Source: Larkinella soli
GTDB lineage: Bacteria > Bacteroidota > Bacteroidia > Cytophagales > Spirosomataceae
DNA: 64,000 nucleotides
NCBI RefSeq assembly: GCF_003703975.1
Contig: NZ_QTJY01000002.1
Span: forward strand, 310,001 to 374,000
Direction of reading: 5' to 3'
This document shows positions 44,797 through 54,213 of this stretch, in pieces (within the stretch, counting starts at the first letter, position 1; each line of letters begins with the position of its first letter). The notes beneath the pieces are model-generated. The model made no database searches, was not told the DNA's origin, and saw only the letters and a program-made list of their open reading frames with translations. A program made the translations under genes and the position numbers.

Positions 44797-44841
44797 AAAA
44801 AACGGCGCAACCCGGGAGAAAGGCCCGATTTGCGCCGTTTT
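44797..44841 (-). terminator. Strong intrinsic terminator of the second DUF1501 operon
   Basis: Ten-bp or longer stem, AACGGCGCAA (44801-44810) with TTGCGCCGTT (44830-44839), extended by A/T pairs, with a partly paired loop. On the minus strand it is followed by a run of six T. It lies 15 bases beyond the DUF1501 stop, so the locus upstream and set 1 are separate transcription units. Confidence 0.85.
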
Positions 44842-44856
44842 GCGGGGTGCGGTTCT

Positions 44857-46290
44857 TCAGGCCAGCAGTTCCATGACGGCCTGTCCCTTCCCGTCCGGTG
44901 TGGTATAGAAGGGCCGTTCCTCGATCTCGTAGTGGGTGTCGCCCGCAATGCCCAGGGCGTGATAGATCGTCTGGTGGATTCCTTCGATTTTAATGGGTTT
45001 CTCGATGGTTTTGCAGGGCCGCTCGTCGGCAGTTTTGCCGTAGACGAACCCGCGCTTGATGCCCCCGCCGAACATCAGGATGGAGCAGCCGTCGGTGAAA
45101 TGCCGGTGCATGCCGTAAAATTTCAGATCGGACAGGATGTCGGGCTGCCGGACCTGTTCGAGAACCTTGGCGTCGGGGCGGCCTTCCACCATCATGTCGC
45201 GGCTGAACTCACTGGCCAGGATGATGAGGGTCCGGTCGAGGTGGCCGGTCTTGTCGAGGTCCTTGATGAGCTGGGCCACGGGGCCGTCGATCATCTTCTT
45301 CATGCCCTCCAGGCGGGTATGGCCGTTTTCGTGCGTATCCCAGCCCATGAACGGCTCGTATTCGGTCGTCACGCTGATGAAGCGGGCGCCCTGCTCCGTC
45401 AGCCGGCGGGCCAGCAGACAGCCCAGCCCGAACCGGCCGGTATTGTAGATGTCGAAGGTTTCCTTCGGCTCGGTGCTCAGGTCGAAGGCTTTCGCTTCGG
45501 GCGAGTTGAGCAGCATATAGGCCTGCTCCATCGACCGCTTCAGCGATTCCTTCTGGTAATCGCTGCCGAACTCCCCGAACGGCCCTTTGCTGATCAGTTC
45601 GTTGTACAGCTGGTTCCGGCGCTCGAACCGTTTGGCATCCATCCCGACCGGCGGCCGGACGCTCTCCAGCCCCTGCGTGGGGTCCGGGATAAAGAACGGG
45701 CCGAATTCGTTGCCGAGGAAACCGGCGGTATGGAAGGCCTTCAGTTCCTCCCCCTCCCCGACCGTAAACCGCTGTCCGATGTCGATGAAGGCCGGGATCA
45801 CCGGATTTTTAGGGCCGAGTTCCTTGGCGATCCAGGCCCCGATGTGGGGAGCGGCCACCGTCTGCGGGGGTTCGTAACAGGTATGCCAGTGGTACTGATG
45901 CCGGGAGTGCAGGATATGGCCCAGGTCGGCGGCCACGTAGGACCGGATGAGCGTTCCCTTGTCCATCACTTTTCCGATGGACTCCAGCCCTTCGGAGAAG
46001 TGAATGCCGTCCAGAACGGTCGGCACCGACTTGAACGTACTCAGCACCCGGTTTCCTTCCATGCCCTTCTCGAAGGGTGTATACCGTTTGGGGTCGAAGG
46101 TTTCGGTGTGGGCCATGCCGCCGGCCATCCAGAGCAGGATCACCGTATCGGCCGAACCGTCGGTCTGGCCCGGTTTTTTGGAACGGCAGCCGGAAACCAG
46201 GCTCGTCATCGGCGCCCCGGCCGCGAGGGCCGCCAGGGTGGCCGCGCTGGTCCGCTGCAGAAATTCACGTCGATTCCAGGTCGTTTTCAT
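44857..46290 (-). CDS. DUF1501 domain protein, Tat-type export signal (set 2)
   Basis: A 477-residue DUF1501 member and the second copy in the window. The N-terminus has a Tat-like signal (TWNRREFLQRTSAATLAALA). Family motifs: TVILLWMAGGMAHTETFDPK, YVAADLGHILHSRHQYHWHT with the histidine-rich metal-like site, EYEPFMGWDTHENGHTRLEG, IILASEFSRDMMVEGRPDAK, and GMHRHFTDGCSILMFGGGIK. The C-terminal PFYTTPDGKGQAVMELLA is typical for the family. It lies 3 bases after the DUF1553-type cytochrome gene and is cotranscribed with it. The two DUF1501 proteins differ widely, so this is not a recent duplication. Confidence 0.92.
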   Translation of the reverse strand: MKTTWNRREFLQRTSAATLAALAAGAPMTSLVSGCRSKKPGQTDGSADTVILLWMAGGMAHTETFDPKRYTPFEKGMEGNRVLSTFKSVPTVLDGIHFSEGLESIGKVMDKGTLIRSYVAADLGHILHSRHQYHWHTCYEPPQTVAAPHIGAWIAKELGPKNPVIPAFIDIGQRFTVGEGEELKAFHTAGFLGNEFGPFFIPDPTQGLESVRPPVGMDAKRFERRNQLYNELISKGPFGEFGSDYQKESLKRSMEQAYMLLNSPEAKAFDLSTEPKETFDIYNTGRFGLGCLLARRLTEQGARFISVTTEYEPFMGWDTHENGHTRLEGMKKMIDGPVAQLIKDLDKTGHLDRTLIILASEFSRDMMVEGRPDAKVLEQVRQPDILSDLKFYGMHRHFTDGCSILMFGGGIKRGFVYGKTADERPCKTIEKPIKIEGIHQTIYHALGIAGDTHYEIEERPFYTTPDGKGQAVMELLA

Positions 46291-46293
46291 TGG

Positions 46294-48654
46294 CTACAAA
46301 ATCAATTGAAATTCAGGGTGTAACGTAATGGCCCATACCAGGTCCTGGATACCGGCCACCGTCGGTTTTTTACCGAGGGCCTGCTCGGCCAGCGCCAGTT
46401 CTTTCGGCTGGGGGTCGCGGTTCAGCGCCTTGCGGTAGAGTTCCCTCACCAGAAGGTCGGTCGAGGGGTATTTCTGCCGCCACATTTCCGCCCCCCGTTT
46501 CAGGGACTCGTTGAATTTGGTTCCGTTGGTCAGTTCCAGCGCCTGAAGCAGGTTGGCCTGCGACGCCCGGCCGGTGCTGACGGTTTCGCGGTTCGGGCGG
46601 CCGAGAGCCGTCAGGAACGGGTCGTTTTTCACCAGCGCGGCCCGCGGGAAGGGAATCTCCTTTTTAATTTCTTCCGGCAGTCGCTTCATCACCAGGGCCG
46701 AGTCGGCATAGAGCGGGTTGAAGGCTTTGCTGACGGCATCGGCAAACTGCTCGGCGGTCAGGCGCCGGCGCACCATGCCCTGGAAGACGAAATCCTGGGC
46801 GGTGATCAGTCCTGCATCCCGGATTCCGACCGAGGGCAGCTGATAGGTTTTGGAGGTCAGGATGTTGTACACCAGCTTTTTGATGTCGTAGCCGTTGGCC
46901 GTAAAATCGGAGGCCAGGTAGTCGAGCAGGTCCTGGCTCCAGGGTACGTTGTCCATCGCATCGACGGGTTCGACGATCCCGCGGCCCATCAGCTGCGCCC
47001 AGACCCGGTTGGCGAGGGTCCGGTAGAGCCGCCCGTCTTTCGGCTGGGTCAGGAAGTCGGCCAGCTGGCGAAGCCGTTCTTCGGTCGGGGCCTTGCCGCT
47101 GATCGACCCCAGTTGGCTGAACAGGATTTTGGTATCGGCCATCTTGCCGGTCGGCTTGTCGCAGCGGTGAATTTCCAGCGTACTGTCGGCAAAGATGTTG
47201 GCGAAGGCATAGGCGTCGGCCAGTTTCCAGTCGCTGATGAAGCTGTCGTGGCAGGACGCACACTTGAGGTTCAGACCCAGAAATACCTGTGCCACGTTCT
47301 GGGCGGCCTGCATTTCGGTGCGCTGGCTGGCGTTGATGGTTCCCCGCCATTTGATGCCCTTGACGAACCCTTCCGATTCCTTGTTCGGACTGATGAGTTC
47401 CTTCACGAAGAGGTTGTAGGGCTTATTGGTTTTCAGCGCATTATACAGCCACTTCGTAATATCGAACCGGCCGCCGGTAATGTAACCGGTTCCGGAGTAG
47501 TCGTTTCGGAGGGCGTCGTTCCAGAAGGTCAGCCAGTGCTGGGCATAGTCTTCGTCCCGGTTCAGGAGGCTCTGCACGAGCACTTCCCGCTTGTCGGGCC
47601 GGTTGTCGGCCACGAACGCCTGCACCTCCTCGGGCGAAGGCAGCAGACCGATGACGTCCAGATACACCCGGCGAATGTAGATACGGTCGTCGACGGGCGA
47701 CTTCCAGCTTTGTTTCTGCTGCTGAAAATAGACGTTGACGAACCGGTCGACCGGGTTGGTCAGGTGGGCGGGGCCGGCCGGAATTTGGGGCGTCCGCGGT
47801 TCGAGGGCAGCCACGCGGTACACGCTTTTCTCGGCACCGGCAGGCCAGGGCGCGCCCTGTTTGATCCAGAACGTCAGCAGTTCGATTTCTTTTTCGTTGA
47901 GCCGCTTGCCTTTGGTGGGCATGGCTTCCTTATGACCGGCCGGAAGGGTGATCCGCCGGATGAGTTCACTTTTATCGGGATTTCCGGCCACGATGATGGG
48001 GCCGTGTTTACCGCCTTTGAAAATGAGTTCTTTCTTGTCTAAACGCAGTTCGCCCTTCGTTTTGGAGGCACTGTGGCAGTTGTAGCAGTTGTGGGCCATG
48101 ATGGACCGCACCTGGAGGGTCAGTTCCTCGATCTGCTGCGGAGCCAGCGGCTGGTTGCTTACGTTGACGAACGCGAAGGTCGGATTTTCCGGCCCGGGCG
48201 TCTCGGGCGCTTTATCGAAGGGAAGAACGCTGGTCAGGTAATCGTCGCCGTGGGTCAGCAAAGCCCCATAATGGCCGGCCACCGTTACCCCGCCCACGGT
48301 CAGGAACAACAGGCTGCGGTAGAGCGGCAGGCGGTTTGCCCGCAGGGCCAGCACGGTTGCGATGGCGAGCGCCATGGTGGCCAGGCCGGTCCACTGGTGG
48401 ACGGAAACGGTTTCACCCCCGTATTCTTCCTGGTTGATCAGAACCAGACCGAGAGCGGCCGCCACGACCGAGCTGATGGCCCCGATCCAGACCAGGGCCG
48501 AAATTCCCGCCTTCAGGTCGGCGGACTTCCGAATACGGCCGAACAATTCCAAAACCAGGGCCACCACCAGCAGACTGACCGGAAAATGGACGATCAGCGG
48601 GTGCAGCCGGCCGAGAAACTGCCAGAGCCAAAAGGATTCAGTTAAGACGGTCAC
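46294..48654 (-). CDS. DUF2231-PSCyt1-DUF1549-DUF1553 cytochrome fusion (set 2)
   Basis: A 786-residue protein that adds a DUF2231-like four-helix membrane domain (about 1-150, FLGRLHPLIVHFPVSLLVVA) to the Planctomycete-type cytochrome architecture. PSCyt1 has heme motif CYNCHSASKTKGEL (about 195). DUF1549 has DVIGLLPSPEEVQAFVADNR and a second motif CASCHDSFISDWKL. DUF1553 has RLYRTLANRVWAQLMGRGIV, TSKTYQLPSVGIRDAGLI and ATGRAS-like GRPNRETVSTGRASQANLLQ. The start is a GTG at 48654: no ATG lies near enough to include the membrane helix. It follows the palindromic repeat and SusD set 2. The N-terminal domain matches that of the cytochrome-LRR fusion at 19225. Confidence 0.9.
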   Translation of the reverse strand: MTVLTESFWLWQFLGRLHPLIVHFPVSLLVVALVLELFGRIRKSADLKAGISALVWIGAISSVVAAALGLVLINQEEYGGETVSVHQWTGLATMALAIATVLALRANRLPLYRSLLFLTVGGVTVAGHYGALLTHGDDYLTSVLPFDKAPETPGPENPTFAFVNVSNQPLAPQQIEELTLQVRSIMAHNCYNCHSASKTKGELRLDKKELIFKGGKHGPIIVAGNPDKSELIRRITLPAGHKEAMPTKGKRLNEKEIELLTFWIKQGAPWPAGAEKSVYRVAALEPRTPQIPAGPAHLTNPVDRFVNVYFQQQKQSWKSPVDDRIYIRRVYLDVIGLLPSPEEVQAFVADNRPDKREVLVQSLLNRDEDYAQHWLTFWNDALRNDYSGTGYITGGRFDITKWLYNALKTNKPYNLFVKELISPNKESEGFVKGIKWRGTINASQRTEMQAAQNVAQVFLGLNLKCASCHDSFISDWKLADAYAFANIFADSTLEIHRCDKPTGKMADTKILFSQLGSISGKAPTEERLRQLADFLTQPKDGRLYRTLANRVWAQLMGRGIVEPVDAMDNVPWSQDLLDYLASDFTANGYDIKKLVYNILTSKTYQLPSVGIRDAGLITAQDFVFQGMVRRRLTAEQFADAVSKAFNPLYADSALVMKRLPEEIKKEIPFPRAALVKNDPFLTALGRPNRETVSTGRASQANLLQALELTNGTKFNESLKRGAEMWRQKYPSTDLLVRELYRKALNRDPQPKELALAEQALGKKPTVAGIQDLVWAITLHPEFQLIL

Positions 48655-48740
48655 TTGCTTTTAAGAGGTTGTATATCTGTGAAAATTACTAAAAAATATT
48701 CAAAAGACTCTCCTGTTCTCTGCTGGAACACCCCGGCCCT

Positions 48741-49030
48741 TTTTACCCCCAACCGCACCGGCGGCCCGGCCCCTAGAGGTGGTTTGGGGAAGGGTTTTGC
48801 CCTTCCGGGCGTTTTGGCATCCTGTTGACCACCCCCCGGCCCCCTCCTTAGCAAGGAGGGGGAGAGTGCGCTGCCCTTTTTCAGTCCTGCAGAGCCACCC
48901 CCTCCTTAGCAAGGAGGGGGCTGGGGGTGGTCTGGCGTCCCTCGTTCTTCAGGATGAACCCTTCCCCAAACATCCTCATAGAGGCTGAGGGTAAAACCCC
49001 CTCCTTGCCAAGGAGGGGCAGGGGGTGGTT
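48741..49030. repeat. Long nested palindromic repeat (about 290 bases)
   Basis: The largest copy of the palindrome family. Outer arms pair TTTTACCCCC/CTAGAGGTGGTTTGGGGAAGGG (48741-48796 region) with CCCTTCCCCAAACATCCTC and GAGGGTAAAA (48959-48996). The middle unit 48826-48932 has the same layout and spacer (GTGCGCTGCC) as the copy at 22976. TCCCTCGTTCTTCAGGATGA at 48937-48956 recurs in 30378-30397. A further half-copy hairpin (CCTCCTTGCCAAGGAGG) at 48999-49015 reaches to within three bases of the SusD stop codon. This is a 378-base intergenic stretch otherwise without a gene. Confidence 0.9.
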
Positions 49031-49032
49031 TT

Positions 49033-50535
49033 TCAATACCCCGGATTCTGCGTCAGCTTGTTGTTGATCAGAATCTGCGGGGCCGGGATCGGGAAGTAAT
49101 ATTCATTGTCGGTATAGACGTAGTCGAGGGCGTTGAAGGCGATACCGCCCCGGTCGACGGTCGGTTTGGCCTTTTCACGGGCGCCGTGCGCGTTCATGAA
49201 AGCGGACAGTTCGGCCGGGGTTTTGGTCCGGCGCAGGTCGAACCAGCGATGGTTCTCAAAGGCCAGCTCCACTCTCCGCTCCTTCAGGACGGCATCCCGG
49301 AAGGCGACTTTATCCAGACCCGACAGGGCCTTCAGACCCGCCCGGGTCCGCACCTGGTTCAGATAGCCCAGGGCTTCGGCGTCGGGGCCGGAAGCCTCGT
49401 TGATCGACTCCGCCAGCATCAGCAGCACGTCGGCATACCGCAAAACGGGCCAGTTGTTGTCCGACCGGCCGGAGATGGTATGCGCATACCGGTATTTGTT
49501 CACGAACGGCATGGCCACGAACTTCCCGTTCAGGGTGTAGCCGGGCTGCACCGAGACGTCTTTCCGGAGGTCGCCGGGTTCGTAGGCCGCCATCATGTCG
49601 TTGGTCGGGATGTTCCGCCCGCCCGGCGTGGTGTTGGCAAAGCCCGTGACGGCGCCGGCCGAGGCCCGGGGCGCAAACACGTACACGAAGTTGCTCCACT
49701 CGCCCAGGTCGTTCCCGCCCTGATACTGCACTTCAAAGATCGACTCGGGGCCATTCTTTCTGGCGGGGTCGAAGTTGTCGGCATATTTGGCGTTCAGCGA
49801 ATACCCCAGCGGGAGCACCTGCTTCAGGGTGGTCACGGCGTCGGCGTACTTTTTCTGGGTCAGATACACCTTGCCGAGCAGGCTCAGCGCAGCCCCCTTG
49901 GTCACGCGGCCCACCTGAGCGGCCGGATAGGTGGCCGGCAGCAGGGTAACGGCTTCCTTCAGGTCTTTTTCGATCTGCGCCCAGACGTCGGCCTGCGGAG
50001 AACGGACGAGGTCGAACGCCTTGTCGGGTTTGTCGAGGGTGTTGGTGACCAGCACCACATCGCCGAAATACTGCACCAGGTGGAAATAGAGATACGCCCG
50101 CAGCCACTTCAGCTGTCCTTCGATGGGGCCTTTGGCGGCCGCGTCGATGGTGGTGGCCCCGCTCATTTTCTCCAGCGCGTAGTTGATGTTATACATCGCC
50201 GAATAGTACTGGTTCCACATGTTGGAGATTTCGCCGTTCCCCTGGTTGACGGTGGAGAACTCGAATGCCTCCCAGCCGGCGGCTCCCCCGCGGTCGAGCG
50301 GGTTGAAGTCGAGCGTCGTGTTGTCCGACGTAAACTCCTGGAAGATGTAGGCTGCGTTGGTGATGGTCTGTAACTGTCCATACACCCCGTTCACGGCCTG
50401 ATTGAGCTGCGTTTCGTTTTTATAGAAGAGGTCCGCGCCGATCCGGGTCGGGTCCGTCGTTACGAGGAAATCCTCCTTGCACGCGAACTGGGACAGGCTG
50501 AGAACCAGCGTACCGATTACGGTTATTTTTTTCAT
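49033..50535 (-). CDS. SusD/RagB-family lipoprotein (set 2)
   Basis: A 500-residue SusD homologue. The signal is MKKITVIGTLVLSLSQFACK, with a less typical lipobox before the cysteine. SusD-type helices include NQAVNGVYGQLQTITNAAYI, IEGQLKWLRAYLYFHLVQYF, LSLLGKVYLTQKKYADAVTT and the C-terminal LRYADVLLMLAESINEASGP and LKERRVELAFENHRWFDLRR. It ends FPIPAPQILINNKLTQNPGY, a common SusD tail. It partners SusC set 2, 11 bases upstream. It should bind a different ligand from set 1, since the two SusD proteins are only distantly alike by eye. Confidence 0.95.
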   Translation of the reverse strand: MKKITVIGTLVLSLSQFACKEDFLVTTDPTRIGADLFYKNETQLNQAVNGVYGQLQTITNAAYIFQEFTSDNTTLDFNPLDRGGAAGWEAFEFSTVNQGNGEISNMWNQYYSAMYNINYALEKMSGATTIDAAAKGPIEGQLKWLRAYLYFHLVQYFGDVVLVTNTLDKPDKAFDLVRSPQADVWAQIEKDLKEAVTLLPATYPAAQVGRVTKGAALSLLGKVYLTQKKYADAVTTLKQVLPLGYSLNAKYADNFDPARKNGPESIFEVQYQGGNDLGEWSNFVYVFAPRASAGAVTGFANTTPGGRNIPTNDMMAAYEPGDLRKDVSVQPGYTLNGKFVAMPFVNKYRYAHTISGRSDNNWPVLRYADVLLMLAESINEASGPDAEALGYLNQVRTRAGLKALSGLDKVAFRDAVLKERRVELAFENHRWFDLRRTKTPAELSAFMNAHGAREKAKPTVDRGGIAFNALDYVYTDNEYYFPIPAPQILINNKLTQNPGY

Positions 50536-50546
50536 GTTCAGTCGAA

Positions 50547-53500
50547 TTAGAAGTTTAACTTAAGACCAACCGCCATCGTTCTCGGAACCGGGTAGGACTC
50601 GTCGTCGTTGTTCAGCTCGGTTCCGCCCCGAACCCCGGCGTCCGGGTTGTTGCCCGGGTATTTCGTGAACAGGAACAGGTTGTTGGCCGTCACGAAGATG
50701 CGGGCGTCGCTCAGCACCGACCGGAGCTTGGGCAGCGTGTAGCCGAGGGTGACGGTCTTCAGCCAGACGTAGCTGCCGTCGTACACGTAGCGTTCGCTGC
50801 TCTCGCGTGACCACTTGAAGTAGCTCGTACCGCCCTGCGAGTTCTTGGCGTTTGGGTTCGAGCCGGGGTTCTGCGGTGACCGCCACCGGTCTTTCGCCTT
50901 GTCGAGGACGTTGAAAACCCCGTCCATGTTCATCGTCGAAGCCTCGATGTTCCGGTAGATGTCGAAGTCATGCGCGCCCAGGAACAGGATGTTCAGGTCG
51001 AAGCGCTTGAAATCGGCCGCAAAGGTCCAGGCCCAGGTGAAGGCCGGGTTCGGGTTGCCGATTTCGACCATGTCCTGCGTATCGTAGGAGACTACGCCGT
51101 CGCCGTTGGTATCGAGAAACTTCATCGCCCCCGGAATGGCGCCGTCCTGCTTCGGCCATGCGTCGATTTCGGCCTGGGTGTTGAAGATGCCCACTTTTTT
51201 GTAACCGTAGATCATCCCGATGGGCCGGCCCACCTTCTGAACGTTGTAGCCGCCGTAGAACGAGCCGTAATAGAGCATGTCGTTGGCTCCTTTGATGGCC
51301 AGAATCTTGCTGCGGTTGAAGCTGATGTTGGCGTTGGTCCGGAAGTTGACCGGTCCGATGGGAATCCGGAAGTCGGCCCCGATTTCGACGCCCTTGTTCT
51401 GCACCTTCCCGATGTTGGCCAGACTGGTCGTGAAACCCGACACGGCCGGGATCGAGATCGGCAGCAGCATGTCGTTGGTGATCTTGCGGTAGTATTCCAG
51501 TGTCAGCGACAGTTTGTTGTTGAACAGCGCCAGGTCCATCCCGAGGTCGAGCTGATTGGATTTCTCCCACTTCAGTTCGGAGTTGGCAAACGAGCTGACG
51601 ACCTTGCCGGGTGCGAAGCTGTTGCCGAGGATGTAGTTGTTGGCGCCGACGAAAGCCAGGCTGGAGTAGTTCCCGATGTTGTTGTTCCCCGTGACCCCCC
51701 AGCTGCCGCGCAGCTTCAGATCGGTCAGCCAGTTGAACTTCGGCATGAACGACTCCTCCGTCAGACGCCAGCCGACGGACGCGGCCGGAAATTCCCCGTA
51801 TTTGTTCTTGGCCCCGAAGCGGGAGCTGCCCTCCCGGCGATACGAAGCCGACAGCAGGTATTTGTCCTTGAAGGCGTAGTTGACCCGCCCGAAATAAGCC
51901 AGCATCGACCATCCCAGGTCGTACGAGTTTGAAGACCGGATCGAGGCCGAACCCAGGTACGGCACCAGGTCATCCGGGAAGGTGTTCCCGGTTCCCTGCA
52001 CGCCTTTCACCTTCTCTTCCTGCGCCGTATAGCCCAGCAGGGCGTCGAGCGTGTGGTCGGTTCCGATTTTCGGCGTGTAGGTCAGCAGCTGGTCGAAGGC
52101 GTAGTTCTGAAGCTGTTCGTTGATTTCATTGGCCGTAGCGATCCGCGGAGGAGCCCCGGAGGTTCCGGTGGCGACCGGCAGACCGATCGTGGAAGGAACA
52201 TACTCGCTGAAGGCGTTGAAGTTGACCTTGGCGTTGACCGAAGACCGGAACTTCAGGTTTTTCAGCAGGTTGATTTCCACATACGTATTGGCCAGAATGT
52301 CGGCGATATTGCGTTTGCGCTTCACGTTTTCCAGCACATACAGCGGGTTCGGGAAGCCGAATACCCCGTCGACGCCGTTGATGTACGGAATCAGCGAACC
52401 GTCCGGGTTGTAGGGCGTCGCCCGCGGGTCCATGAGCAGGGCCCCACCGACCAGCGCGCTCCGGCCGTCGGTGTTGGCGAGGTTCTGGCGGGTGAGCGAG
52501 CCGTTGATGTTCAGCCCGACGTTGATGAATTTATTGATCTGCCCGCCGAGGTTGCTGCGCAGGGAGATCCGGTCGTAGTTGGTGCGCTTGATCGTCCCCT
52601 GCTCCTTATAATAGCCCACCGAAATCATGGCCTTCAGCGGCCCCTGCCCGGAGGTCACCGTCAGGTTGGCGTCCGAATAAGGCGCATTCTGACGCATGAT
52701 CAGGTCATACCAGTCCGTCGAATATTTGGTCTGTTCAGGAAAACGATAGCCGATGGGCACCTCGTCGATGGACGGTTCGCGGTTCTGCAGAATGCGGATC
52801 TGGTCCATGAACACATCCTTCTTGAACTGGGCGAACTCCACGCCGTTCAGCATCTTCACCCGGCGACTCATCGGCACGTTCTGTACGCCGTAGTCGAGCG
52901 ACAGGTTGACGCCCACCTTGCCGTCCTTGGCGTTGCGGGTGGTGATCAGCACAACCCCGTTGGAGCCCCGCGCTCCGTAGATGGCGGTCGAGGCCGCATC
53001 TTTCAGAATCGAGATGCTCTCGATGTCGTTCGGGTTCAGGTTCTGACCGATCGACGTACCGACCGGAAAGCCGTCGATGACGTACAGCGGATCGCTGCCG
53101 GCACCCAGGGAGCTGATCCCACGGACCCGCACCTCGAACGCACCGCCCGGCGTACCGGCTTTCTGCTTCACCACCACACCCGGCGCCCGGCCCTGAATGA
53201 GCTGGTTGGCGTTGTTGGCGGGCTGCTCGCCGATATCCTTCATGTTGATGACCGACACGGCCGAGGTAATATCCTGTTTGCGTTGCGACCCGTACCCCAC
53301 AACCACCACTTCTTCCAGCGCCTTGTCGTCGGCGGCCAGAGCAATATCGATCCGGTTCTGGTTACCGACGATGACTTCCTTTGTGGCATACCCCACGAAC
53401 GAGAAAACCAGCGTCGCATTGGTTTCCGGCACGTCGAGCCGGAAGTTACCCGATGCGTCGGTCGAGGTTCCGCGGGTGGTTCCTTTCAGCACCACGCTGA

Positions 53501-53990
53501 CGCCCGGCAGGCCGTCGCCTTTCTCATCTTTTACGGTCCCGGTAACGGGGCGGTCGGCGAAACTACTGGTGATCAGCGTACCCCGGGTGGCGGAAGCCTC
53601 CTGAACCGCCGGCATTTCCCCGGCGGTCGGTTCCATGTTGATGACGATCTGACCGCCCACCACGCGGTAACTGATCCTGCTGGGTTTGAACACCTCCTCC
53701 AGCACTTCGGCCAGCGGTTTTTCTTCCAGCTTCAGGGTCACTTTGCGCTTCGCCGGCAGCGACCGTGAACTATAGACGAATTTGACGTGAATCATGTTTT
53801 CGAGCTTGTTCAGCACGGTTCGAACGTCCATGTCCTTCACGGACAGACTGATACTTTTCTGAAGCAGTTCCTGGGCCGTGGCCGTCCGGGCGTAGATGTT
53901 CGTCGCCACCAGGAGAATCAGGCAGAATTGAATGAGCGTATACCTCATAAATCGAGCCGTTATTAATGCGATAGGGTCGAGGTTCTTCAT
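50547..53990 (-). CDS. SusC/RagA-family TonB-dependent transporter (set 2)
   Basis: A 1147-residue transporter with the same order as set 1. Signal peptide (FMRYTLIQFCLILLVATNIY, ending at ARTATAQ); a second in-frame ATG at 53948 could be the true start. STN domain (about 55-120, VLNKLENMIHVKFVYSSRSL), carboxypeptidase-regulatory-like domain (about 152-230, GTVKDEKGDGLPGVSVVLKG), TonB box and plug from LEEVVVVGYGSQRKQDITSA, the SusC signature SDPLYVIDGFPVGTSIGQNL, and a barrel ending MAVGLKLNF. It signals to the FecR at 54214-55254. The two SusC proteins share domain order but differ strongly in barrel sequence. Confidence 0.96.
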   Translation of the reverse strand: MKNLDPIALITARFMRYTLIQFCLILLVATNIYARTATAQELLQKSISLSVKDMDVRTVLNKLENMIHVKFVYSSRSLPAKRKVTLKLEEKPLAEVLEEVFKPSRISYRVVGGQIVINMEPTAGEMPAVQEASATRGTLITSSFADRPVTGTVKDEKGDGLPGVSVVLKGTTRGTSTDASGNFRLDVPETNATLVFSFVGYATKEVIVGNQNRIDIALAADDKALEEVVVVGYGSQRKQDITSAVSVINMKDIGEQPANNANQLIQGRAPGVVVKQKAGTPGGAFEVRVRGISSLGAGSDPLYVIDGFPVGTSIGQNLNPNDIESISILKDAASTAIYGARGSNGVVLITTRNAKDGKVGVNLSLDYGVQNVPMSRRVKMLNGVEFAQFKKDVFMDQIRILQNREPSIDEVPIGYRFPEQTKYSTDWYDLIMRQNAPYSDANLTVTSGQGPLKAMISVGYYKEQGTIKRTNYDRISLRSNLGGQINKFINVGLNINGSLTRQNLANTDGRSALVGGALLMDPRATPYNPDGSLIPYINGVDGVFGFPNPLYVLENVKRKRNIADILANTYVEINLLKNLKFRSSVNAKVNFNAFSEYVPSTIGLPVATGTSGAPPRIATANEINEQLQNYAFDQLLTYTPKIGTDHTLDALLGYTAQEEKVKGVQGTGNTFPDDLVPYLGSASIRSSNSYDLGWSMLAYFGRVNYAFKDKYLLSASYRREGSSRFGAKNKYGEFPAASVGWRLTEESFMPKFNWLTDLKLRGSWGVTGNNNIGNYSSLAFVGANNYILGNSFAPGKVVSSFANSELKWEKSNQLDLGMDLALFNNKLSLTLEYYRKITNDMLLPISIPAVSGFTTSLANIGKVQNKGVEIGADFRIPIGPVNFRTNANISFNRSKILAIKGANDMLYYGSFYGGYNVQKVGRPIGMIYGYKKVGIFNTQAEIDAWPKQDGAIPGAMKFLDTNGDGVVSYDTQDMVEIGNPNPAFTWAWTFAADFKRFDLNILFLGAHDFDIYRNIEASTMNMDGVFNVLDKAKDRWRSPQNPGSNPNAKNSQGGTSYFKWSRESSERYVYDGSYVWLKTVTLGYTLPKLRSVLSDARIFVTANNLFLFTKYPGNNPDAGVRGGTELNNDDESYPVPRTMAVGLKLNF

Positions 53991-54213
53991 TTCATTTTTT
54001 CTTTTTATCGTAGAGAGTTTCCAAATACCTTTTCTTTATCACGCCTGACGCCAGCGACAGGGCGAGAAAGGAATTAACAGGAGAGCAGAGCGGGATCGGG
54101 GCGGAAATAACGGAGTAGTTCCGGCGTTTAGTTTTTTAAAAAAGTAGAAGTCGCCTGGTCATAAGATTTAAAGCTAGAGGGTTCATTAATAGTTGAAAAA
54201 CGAGTGCCTGAGA

